From Paracoccus sp. S3-43 (GTDB lineage Bacteria > Pseudomonadota > Alphaproteobacteria > Rhodobacterales > Rhodobacteraceae), in assembly GCF_029027965.1 (NCBI RefSeq), contig NZ_CP119082.1, positions 1,716,001-1,780,000 of the forward strand: a DNA stretch of 64,000 nt, in the 5' to 3' direction. Of this stretch, positions 55,002 to 62,573 are shown one piece after another. A program made the position numbers and the translations under genes. Numbering within the stretch: the first letter of the stretch is position 1; each line of letters starts with the position of its first letter. The notes under the pieces are model-generated. The model was not told the DNA's origin. It worked only from the letters and a program-made list of their open reading frames with translations, and searched no databases.

Positions 55002-56050
55002 GGCTTTGTTGCGCTATCCCTTGGTTGTCGGATTCATGTCTGTGCGTCAGCGGGTTAGATTGACGGCATGAGCAAGCCTGTCCCGCTATTTCGCACGACG
55101 AACTGGTCCAGTTACAGTCAGGCTCTGAAGCGGCGTGGCTCGCTGATGGTGTGGTTTGACCGGAGATGTCGTGGTTCGCGGCGCTGAAGGGCAAGCCTCG
55201 CCATCCTGAGAGGTTCTCGGCGGCGGCCATCCAGTTCTGCCTCTCGATCAAGGTGCTGTTCGGGCTGCCACTACGGCAAACGACGGGGTTCGTGGAGAGC
55301 CTGCTGAGCCTGTCCGGGCTCGACTGGCAGGTGCCGGATTACACGACGCTTTGCCGCCGGCAGAAGCACCTGAAGGTGCAGATCCCGTATCGTGCATCAT
55401 CCGGACCGTTGCACCTGCTGGTGGACAGCACGGGTATCAGGTTCTCTGGTGAGGGTGAGTGGCAGGTGCGCAAGCACGGGGCCAGCCGCCGCAGGCAATG
55501 GCGCAAGATCCACATCGGTATCGATGCTGAAACGCTTGAAGTTCGCGCGGTGGAGATGACGGGCAACCGCATCGGAGATGCGCCCGTTCTGCGCGATCTG
55601 CTGGCGCAGGTCCCGCTGCAAGAGCGGATCGGCAGCGTTACCGCCGACGGCATCCATGACACCAAAGGATGTCACACCGCCATCGCGGCCCGAGGGGCCG
55701 ATGCCATCATACCGCCGCGACGAAATGCCAGGGTCTGGAAGGGCCACGATCCCGGCCTGCAGGCGTGAAACGAAGCGCTACGTGCCTGCAAGCGGTTCGG
55801 GCGGGCCAACTGGAAGAAATGGTCCGGATATCACCGACGAAGTCGCGTCAAGGCCAAGATGAGATGCCTCAAGCTCCTGGGCGAGCGTATCATGGCCAGA
55901 GACTTCGACAGGCAGGATGCGGAGGTTCAGATCCGCATCGCCCTCATGAACCGCTTTACATCACTCGGCACGCCCGAGACCGTCCGCATGCGCTGAATAT
56001 AGACGGGAAAGGGACACTTCCGACCGCATCCCGAATAGCGCAACAAAGCC
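55002..56050 (+). mobile_element. IS5-family insertion sequence, defective
   Basis: A 1049-bp element with ends GGCTTTGTTGCGCTATCC (from 55002) and, inwards from the right, GGCTTTGTTGCGCTATTC (to 56050). No flanking direct repeat is evident. The transposase is broken. It separates the DUF2382 genes from the conflict-system cluster. Confidence 0.88.
55068..55996 (+). pseudogene. IS5-family transposase with one frameshift and one nonsense codon
   Basis: The start 'MSKPVPLFRTTNWSSYSQAL' (ATG 55068) loses frame at about 55162, where one C is missing from 'WFDPEM'. The main frame carries the DDE parts 'LLVDSTGIRFSGEGEW' and 'SVTADGIHDTKGCHTAI', then meets TGA at 55766-55768 in place of the Arg codon expected before 'NEALRACKRF'. 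It continues in frame to 'FTSLGTPETVRMR' and the final TGA 55994-55996. The element cannot make its own transposase. Confidence 0.85.
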
Positions 56051-56212
56051 TTGGCAATATGAAAATCAGTTCCACCGACATAATGCACAAAGAATTTCTT
56101 TACTTTCATCAACGCCAGAGTCATTAAATGTAACAATATCCCTGTTTTTCGCAATTTTGTCTTACGTCAGGAACCGCATCGGCGGCGCCTGACCTTTCAT
56201 GGATGCGCGCGG

Positions 56213-57122
56213 ATGCTGTCGCTGACCGACGGATTTTCAATCGAGGGGGTCGATTTCTTTCGCGACGACGAAGCGAAAGAGACCTTCTATGACCTGCCCA
56301 ACACCGTAGAGCTGGCCCGCAACCCCGACGGCTCGCCCAGTTCCAGTTCGTGCTGTATCAGGTTGGGCTGCCGATCGAGGCAAGCAGCAGGGCGGCGGCT
56401 TCATGGTCATGACCACGGTCCTGACCGCCCCCGCCGACATCGTCGGCCCCAAGGCCCTGAACGAGGCGCAGAAGATCCTGCGGGCCGAGGCGCCGTCGCC
56501 CGGCGCTCCGATCCCCACGCCCAAGATCCGGCCGGTGAATTTCACCAGCGGCACCGCCGCGCTGCGCATCGCCAGGGGTCCGGGCAGCCAGCTTGTCACC
56601 AATATCGACCTGGGCAGGCCGTCCCTGTTCGGGCGCAATACCCTGTCCATCGTCACCGACATGCCCTTCGAGGGCGCGCAGGTCTTTGCCGACGTGCTGC
56701 GCCAGGGCGGGTCCATCGCGGCGGTCGAATACAGCCTGGAATTCGAAGTGCGCCTGCCCGCCGTGGTGATCGAGGCGCATATCAGTTCCGCGCGCGTCCG
56801 CAATGTGGTCGCCCAATACACCACCCCAACAGGTCGTGGACGTGTTCGAGGTCTATCTGAACGCCCCGGAAGGCGCCGCCCGCGACGGGGATCCGGCCTA
56901 TTTCGCGCGCCTCTTCGCGCCCTTCGCCCCGCCCGAGGGCGGCGATACCTATGTCGAGGCCTTCGATGTCAGCGGCCTGATCGACCGCCAGATCCGGGCG
57001 GGCATCTCTGACGGGGGTGCCATCGACGTGCAGATCGTACCCCGCGAGCCCCTTGAACCTACGGGGTCGAGGCGGGCGCGCTGCCCGAGATCACCGTGGG
57101 CCGCCTGTCGCTGATCCGGTGA
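56213..57122 (+). pseudogene. frameshifted gene of unknown family at the head of the protease/NTPase cluster
   Basis: Pieces of one protein appear in successive frames: 'FSIEGVDFFRDDEAKETFYD' (from 56213), 'QFQFVLYQVGLPIE' (near 56340), 'GGGFMVMTTVLTAPADIV' (from 56390), 'VVDVFEVYLNAPEGAARDGD' (from 56830) and 'VEAGALPEITVGRLSLIR' (end 57122). At least four frame changes are needed, so it is a pseudogene of about 300 codons. The third to fifth parts look beta-rich and secreted-enzyme-like, but I do not recognise the family. The stop overlaps a GTG of the next gene, so it was probably translationally coupled to it. Confidence 0.65.
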
Positions 57123-57127
57123 CCGGC

Positions 57128-58048
57128 ATGGATCTGTTCAGCGTCAGCAACCGCGCCTTCGACGCGTCCGCCCCCGAACCGGCGCCGCTGACCCCGGTCG
57201 AGGCTGGACCGCTCGAGGCCGGACAGGTCGAGCCCGCGCCCCCCGGACCCGTTCCCGCGACGGGCTTCCAGCCGCCCAGCCCCGGTCCCCGCGCGCGCAA
57301 CCCGGTGACGGGGCTGGAAACCGTAATCGGCAACGACGAACGCCGGCGGGTGCCCGACGCGGGGGCCGATCCGTGGAAGCGGATCTGCCAGCTTGACCTG
57401 ATCGGCCCGCGCGGCATCTTCAAGGGCACCGGCTGGCTGGCCGGACCGGCGACCGTCGTCACCGCCGGGCATTGCGTCCATTACCCGATGTTCTTCGGCG
57501 GCTGGGCCGACCGCATCCTGATCGCCGCCGGCCGCACCGGCGACAGCTTTCCCTTCGGCAAGGTCGAGGCCGCGCATTTTTCAACCCTGAACGTCTGGGT
57601 CGACGGCCAGGCCGCCGACCACGACATCGCCGCGATCCACCTGCCCGAACCGCTGGGCGACCGAACCGGGATCTTTCCGGTCCGGCAGCTTGCGGATGCC
57701 GACCTGGTGGGGCGGATGGTCAACGTCTCGGGCTATCCGACCGACAAGGAACTGGCCAAGGCGCAGTATCACCACGCCAACCGGATCATGGCGGTCACGC
57801 CCCGGCGGCTGTTTTACGAGATCGACACCGTCACCGGCCAGTCGGGCGCCCCGGTCTGGGCGCAGGATGGCCCGGACAGCCCGCCCGTCTGCGTCGGCAT
57901 CCATGCCTATGGCGTGCCGGGAACGCCCCTCGACCTGCATATCACCGCGAATTCCGCGCCGCGCTTCGACGACGCGGTGCTGGCGATCCTGCGCGACTGG
58001 GTGCGGGCCGATTGCGACCGGCTGGGACTGGCGATGCCCGCGATCTAG
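57128..58048 (+). CDS. V8/trypsin-like serine protease of the conflict cluster
   Basis: A 306-residue protein from ATG 57128 (GTG 57119 is possible). Residues 1-80 are a Pro/Ala-rich, disordered lead. The peptidase domain has the triad H115 ('VVTAGHCVHY'), D166 ('ADHDIAAIHL') and S239 ('VTGQSGAPVW'), the pattern of S1B Glu-specific (V8-type) enzymes. There is no signal peptide, so it should act in the cytoplasm, unusual for free V8 enzymes but usual for effectors of NTPase-controlled systems. It converges on the 760-residue gene with overlapping stops (CTAG). Confidence 0.85.
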   Translation: MDLFSVSNRAFDASAPEPAPLTPVEAGPLEAGQVEPAPPGPVPATGFQPPSPGPRARNPVTGLETVIGNDERRRVPDAGADPWKRICQLDLIGPRGIFKGTGWLAGPATVVTAGHCVHYPMFFGGWADRILIAAGRTGDSFPFGKVEAAHFSTLNVWVDGQAADHDIAAIHLPEPLGDRTGIFPVRQLADADLVGRMVNVSGYPTDKELAKAQYHHANRIMAVTPRRLFYEIDTVTGQSGAPVWAQDGPDSPPVCVGIHAYGVPGTPLDLHITANSAPRFDDAVLAILRDWVRADCDRLGLAMPAI

Positions 58049-60327
58049 CCGATGTTCAGCGTCTTGAACACGGCGTCACGGCGCGATTGCAGGCCCTGGA
58101 TCGCGTCGGGCAGGTTCAGGTTCACGAAAAAGCCCCACAGGAACGGGGCCAGCAGCGCCCACCAGCCTGTCAGCGGCACCACGGAAAAGACCGCCGCCCC
58201 CGACAGCAGCGCCAGGACCGCCGCGGCACCGGTGGCCAGGCGGTCGGCCCGGTCCTTTTCCTTCTGGAAAACCGGGATGTCGCGGTCCGGGGCGGGCTGG
58301 ACGGTCAGCGTGGTGGAGTGGCGCGACAGGACATGGCCCTGGGCGTCGGCCAGGACGATCTGGACCGGGATCAGGCCGGGATGCGGCGGGCGGATGGTCA
58401 GCGGCGGATCGTCGCGGCTGCCGATGCGCACCGATCCATAGGGCGTCCAGATGCGGGCGATGTGATCGGCGGGAAGGTCCGCCAGCCCGATCCGCAGATC
58501 CTGACCGGCCACGGGCAGGCGGGGATCGGTCTCGATCGCCGGGACGGGCGGCTCGGGCGGTTCGCTCCGGCGTTCGACCGGGGGGACCGAATCGGTCCCG
58601 GCTTCGACGCCCGAGGGTTTGACATCGGCCAGATCCTCGAACGAGGCCAGCTTGGCGGTCCTCGCATGGCGCTGATAATCCTGGACCAGCCCCGCCAGCC
58701 GGGTCAGCGCGGCGACGGGCGTGCCGTCCAGGTCGCGCAGGATCTCCTCGGTCCGGGCGGGGGCTTCCGGGAAACCGCTGTTCGCGGCTCCCGCCGCCAA
58801 GGCGCGCAGATGCCGGGCGATGGCCGGATGTGCGCTGGCGGCTGCGCGGCGTAACGCGTAATGGGCGTCGCGCAGCGCGGTCAGCGTCGCGGCCGGGCTG
58901 GCGTCGTCCGGCGGCAGGAACCCCGCCCGCGCCGCTTGCAGCGGAGCGAAGGCCTGGATCGCCGCGTCGCGCGTCCAGAGGTCCAGATCCCGGATCGCGG
59001 CCCCGGCATCCGCCGCGAAATCCGACAGCGCCGTCAGCGCGGCCCGTTCGGCCTGTGCGGCGCGCGTCTCGATCAGGCGCCGGGGACGGTCGATTTCCCC
59101 CGCCTCGATCAGGCCCTGGGCGGTTTCCAGCGCCTCGGCCCAGTCGTCCAGCGGCCGCGCGGGCAGTTCCGACACCGCAGGCAGGCCACGCAGCGCGGCC
59201 AGAGACGGCGCGACGGACCCGGCCAGCGCCTGGCGCCGGGCGTCCGCCTCCTTCAACTGCGCGTCCAGGGCGTCGGTCATGTCCTTGACCGCCTTCGCGA
59301 CGGCATCCTGGTCCCTGGCCGACCGGACCTGCTGTTCCTGACCGGCGATCACCTCGTGCAACGCGCGCGCCACGACCGCGTCGCGCTGACGGGCGCGCAG
59401 CGCCTTGGCCGCGACAAGCGCCTGGCCCGCCTCCAGCCGGGCGCGGGCCAGCAACTGGCGCGGCAGGATCTGGTGGCGGACCGCCCAGCCCAGCAGGATG
59501 CCAAGGACCAGAAACGCGCAGATCGCGGGCCAGCCGATCTGGCCTGTGGCCTTGAGCGTCAGCGCAAAGGGCTGCACCAGTTGCGGCGCCGTGATCCAGA
59601 CCTGCCCCGACAGCGGACCAAGCGCCGGAAGAAACCCGGCCCGGCGGGGCGCAACGGTCAGTTCGGCAAAGCTGCCCGCCGTGACGGTTGCGCCTGCGGG
59701 CAGGTCCAGCCGGACCCGAACCGGGCTGCCCCGGCGGTCGGTCCCGTAAAGGCCCGCCTGGGACGAAACCCCCAGCGGCCCGATGGCGGGCTGGCCGGGG
59801 GCGGCGAAGACCGCCTGCACGCGGTCCGCGCCCCGGACGCCGCCCCACGGTGCCAGCCGCAGGACGCCCAGGTCCAGTTCCGCGGGCAGGGCCAGGACGC
59901 CGGCGGGGCGCTGCACCGCCACCGTCTGGTCGCAGGACAGCCTTGCGCCGGGGCGGGGAAAGCCGAAGCGCAGCGTCGCGGGCGTGGCGGGCGGCACCTG
60001 GTCCAGAGGCCGGAACAGGATCTTCATGCGCCGGGTGGTGCTGCCCGCGATCCGGCCCGCCTGCGCGGTCTCGATCGTCACGGTGGCATTGCCGAAGGGC
60101 GGCAGGGTCCAGCAGGCGGCGGGCGGCGTATCGCCGTCGAACAGGATTTCGACGCAGCCCTGGTTCGCAACCCCCGGACAGGGGACGATGGGCAGCGTGC
60201 CCTCGGCCAGGCGCTGGATGGCGGGGACGGCGTCGGTCGCGGTCTCCGGTTCCACGGGCTGCGCCGCCAGGGGCGCGGCCGCAAGCCCCGTCGCGACGGC
60301 CAATGCCAGGTGCAATCGGGACCGCAT
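58045..60327 (-). CDS. 760-residue membrane protein of unknown function inside the protease/NTPase cluster
   Basis: The start ATG 60325-60327 gives a signal peptide (1-22, 'ATGLAAAPLAAQ'), then about 240 residues of beta-rich extracytoplasmic sequence with Cys50, Cys58, Cys72 and Cys132. A helix follows at about 265-285 ('AICAFLVLGILLGWAV'), then 400 residues of Ala/Arg/Asp-rich helices that look like coiled coil, a beta domain near 600-680 ('LIPVQIVLADAQGHVLSRHS'), and two C-terminal helices near 695-735. I do not recognise the family. It runs against the other genes of the cluster, but its gene is embedded between them. Confidence 0.7.
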   Translation of the reverse strand: MRSRLHLALAVATGLAAAPLAAQPVEPETATDAVPAIQRLAEGTLPIVPCPGVANQGCVEILFDGDTPPAACWTLPPFGNATVTIETAQAGRIAGSTTRRMKILFRPLDQVPPATPATLRFGFPRPGARLSCDQTVAVQRPAGVLALPAELDLGVLRLAPWGGVRGADRVQAVFAAPGQPAIGPLGVSSQAGLYGTDRRGSPVRVRLDLPAGATVTAGSFAELTVAPRRAGFLPALGPLSGQVWITAPQLVQPFALTLKATGQIGWPAICAFLVLGILLGWAVRHQILPRQLLARARLEAGQALVAAKALRARQRDAVVARALHEVIAGQEQQVRSARDQDAVAKAVKDMTDALDAQLKEADARRQALAGSVAPSLAALRGLPAVSELPARPLDDWAEALETAQGLIEAGEIDRPRRLIETRAAQAERAALTALSDFAADAGAAIRDLDLWTRDAAIQAFAPLQAARAGFLPPDDASPAATLTALRDAHYALRRAAASAHPAIARHLRALAAGAANSGFPEAPARTEEILRDLDGTPVAALTRLAGLVQDYQRHARTAKLASFEDLADVKPSGVEAGTDSVPPVERRSEPPEPPVPAIETDPRLPVAGQDLRIGLADLPADHIARIWTPYGSVRIGSRDDPPLTIRPPHPGLIPVQIVLADAQGHVLSRHSTTLTVQPAPDRDIPVFQKEKDRADRLATGAAAVLALLSGAAVFSVVPLTGWWALLAPFLWGFFVNLNLPDAIQGLQSRRDAVFKTLNIG

Positions 60328-60417
60328 CTTCCCACCCCACAACCTTTGCGGAAATGATGACACAAAAGCCGATTCGCGGTAAGATTTCAGTCCGATGCAG
60401 CCGCGCGGGCTGCCTTT

Positions 60418-61527
60418 ATGGAAGCGGTCGCGGTGAACAAGGCCAAGCTCAGCACGGCATTGCAGGCGGCATTCCCGCTTCGCGCCAAATTCGCCATGTT
60501 CCTGGGCCAGCGGTTCGGCGTGCTTTATGACACACTGACCCCGCAAAGCACGCTGGATGTGGAATACTGGAACATCGTCGTCCAGGTCCAGGCCGAGGGC
60601 TGGATGGAAGCCCTGGCCCGCGCCGCGCACGAGGCGGTGCCGGGAAACGCTGCCCTTGCGGATCTGATGCTGGACGACGGGCTGACCAGCGGCGCGCGCG
60701 TCACCCTCGCCGATGCCGCGCCGCGGGCCATCGCCGAAAAGCCGCAGGTCCGGCTGGAACGGGTGGTGCGCGAGAACAGCGATTTCAGCGACATCGCCAC
60801 CTTTCTGGCCCGCCTGTCCGCGCTGGAAGGCCAGACCTGCCGGATCGAGCTTGCCGGTTCGCCGCCCCGCGCGCTTGGCACGGGCTTTCTGGTCGGGGCG
60901 GATCTGGTGATGACCAACCAGCATGTGATCGACGGGCTGGGGGCGGGCGCGGGAATGACCTGCCGGTTCGATTACCTGGTCGACGCGGGCGGCGTCCAGG
61001 TGCAGGAGGGGGTGGCGGTCCCCGTCGCAAAGGACTGGCTGGTCCAGGAACGCCCGCCCGATCCCGCAGACGAAAGCCCGGCCGAGGACGACATCCCCGC
61101 CCCCGACAACCTGGATTTCGCGCTGATCCGCCTGTCCCGGCCGCTGGGCACCCTGCCGCGCGGCGGCGAGGAAGGGCCGGACAATCCGCCGCGCGGCTGG
61201 ATCGGCATCGACCCCGCGCTGCACGCGGCCCAGAACGACGACCTGTTCATCCTGCAACATCCCGAGGGCGCGCCGCTGAAGCTGGGCGTCGGGCGGCTGA
61301 CCGCGCTGCACGGGGCCGGGCTGCGGTGGCGCCACGATGTCGCGACCGAGCCGGGATCGTCGGGTTCTCCGGTCTTCAACCGCAAGCTGGATCTGATCGG
61401 GCTGCACCATGCGGGCGATCCCAACCATTTCCGCACCGCCGCGTTCAACCAGGCGATCCCGATGGACCGCATCGTCGGCTGGCTGGACGGCAAGGTCGAT
61501 CCCTTCTGGACGCAGGCGCCGCCATGA
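60418..61527 (+). CDS. EAD1-like domain fused to a trypsin-like protease
   Basis: A 369-residue protein. Residues 8-85 ('KLSTALQAAFPLRAKFAMFL', 'DVEYWNIVVQVQAEGWMEAL', 'RAAHEAVPGNAAL') have the sequence pattern of EAD1, an effector-associated adaptor domain of NTPase-controlled conflict systems. The peptidase domain from about 135 has H169 ('VMTNQHVIDG'), D233 ('NLDFALIRL') and S315 ('EPGSSGSPVF'). No signal peptide is present. Its stop overlaps the next ATG (ATGA). It is divergent from the 760-residue gene, with 90 bases between the starts. Confidence 0.82.
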   Translation: MEAVAVNKAKLSTALQAAFPLRAKFAMFLGQRFGVLYDTLTPQSTLDVEYWNIVVQVQAEGWMEALARAAHEAVPGNAALADLMLDDGLTSGARVTLADAAPRAIAEKPQVRLERVVRENSDFSDIATFLARLSALEGQTCRIELAGSPPRALGTGFLVGADLVMTNQHVIDGLGAGAGMTCRFDYLVDAGGVQVQEGVAVPVAKDWLVQERPPDPADESPAEDDIPAPDNLDFALIRLSRPLGTLPRGGEEGPDNPPRGWIGIDPALHAAQNDDLFILQHPEGAPLKLGVGRLTALHGAGLRWRHDVATEPGSSGSPVFNRKLDLIGLHHAGDPNHFRTAAFNQAIPMDRIVGWLDGKVDPFWTQAPP

Positions 61528-62573
61528 AGCTGAACAATGCCGAGGCCAACCTGCTGTTCAGGCGCCTGCTGGACGCTTTTCCGACCCCTGGACGGCTGGA
61601 CATCATCCTGGGGCAGCCGCCGATGAACACCGCGCTTGCGCGGATCGCCAGCCGGGGCGGAACGCTGGAGGACGATTATTTCCAGCTTGTCACGGCGGCG
61701 AATGCCGAAGGCTGGATCGGGCAGCTTCTGGAGGGGCTGCGCGCCGCCGACCGGATCAGTCCCGACCTGATCGCGCTGATCGACGGCTTCGGGGCCTCGC
61801 GCGCGCCGACGAACGTGCCCGCGCATCTGGAACTGCTGCTGGACGGTGCGCCCTTCGTGAACCAGCACCCGCTGCGCCACGCGCTGCTGACGATGACCCA
61901 GCCGCACGGCCCGAAAGTCCTGCACGTCACCGGCGCGCCCACCAGCGGCAAGACCTACAGCCAGTATCTGATCGCCCATGTCGCGCGCAGCGTGAACGCC
62001 CGCATCAACGTCCCTTTGCCCTTCGAGGCGACCACCACCGCCCGGGAGGTGATCGCGGATCTGGCCGACCAGATGAAGCTGGGCGCACCGCCCACCCTTG
62101 CCGACGGCCCGCAGGATTCCACGGCGGTCACCCGCCTGGTGCGGTGGTTCGCCATCGCCGCAAGCGAGCTGAAAGAGGACTGGTGGCTGATCTTCGACGG
62201 CTTCGACAGTCCCAAGATCGACGACAGCCTGCGGATGCTGATGTATGGCCTGGCCCAGATCGTCGGCAACGGCCAGCCCAGCCGGATCCGGCTGTTCCTG
62301 CTGGCCTGGGACCGGCCCATCTCCGGCCCTCCGCCGGGACGGGTGTTCGAGCAGGGCGTCCAGTCCTTCGACCGGCCGCATGTCAAGGACTACCTGGACG
62401 AGTTGGTCCGGCAGTTCGCCATGCCCAGCGGCATGTCCTCGACCGAGGAAATCCTCAGCCTGTGCTATGAGGGATGGGACACGGTGGCCGATCCCATCGC
62501 GCGGGCGATGACGCTGACCACGCGGATTCAACGGATCGCCCAGGCGGCGCTTGACGCCAAGGCCGGTCTGTAA
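61524..62573 (+). CDS. EAD1-like domain fused to a P-loop NTPase
   Basis: A 349-residue protein. Residues 5-78 ('NAEANLLFRRLLDAFPTPGR', 'FQLVTAANAEGWIGQLLEGL') resemble the EAD1 domain of the preceding protease and could pair with it. The NTPase has Walker A G137-T144 (GAPTSGKT) and Walker B near D225-D228 ('WWLIFDGFD'). A C-terminal part with STAND-like 'FDRPHVKDYLDELVRQF' follows. The chain is too short for a repeat sensor. The start overlaps the protease stop, and its stop overlaps the next ATG (TAATG), so the three genes are translated in series. Confidence 0.82.
   Translation: MKLNNAEANLLFRRLLDAFPTPGRLDIILGQPPMNTALARIASRGGTLEDDYFQLVTAANAEGWIGQLLEGLRAADRISPDLIALIDGFGASRAPTNVPAHLELLLDGAPFVNQHPLRHALLTMTQPHGPKVLHVTGAPTSGKTYSQYLIAHVARSVNARINVPLPFEATTTAREVIADLADQMKLGAPPTLADGPQDSTAVTRLVRWFAIAASELKEDWWLIFDGFDSPKIDDSLRMLMYGLAQIVGNGQPSRIRLFLLAWDRPISGPPPGRVFEQGVQSFDRPHVKDYLDELVRQFAMPSGMSSTEEILSLCYEGWDTVADPIARAMTLTTRIQRIAQAALDAKAGL

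Noticed and set aside
54957..56110. Apparent inverted arms extending beyond the IS5 ends
   Set aside because: The short shared 'ISST' coding pattern in the flanks aligns poorly at the DNA level; only the 18-bp ends are convincing.
60328..61428. N-terminal extension of the 760-residue protein to 61428
   Set aside because: The extension runs antisense to the EAD1-protease gene, has no domain, and a clear signal peptide begins at 60327.
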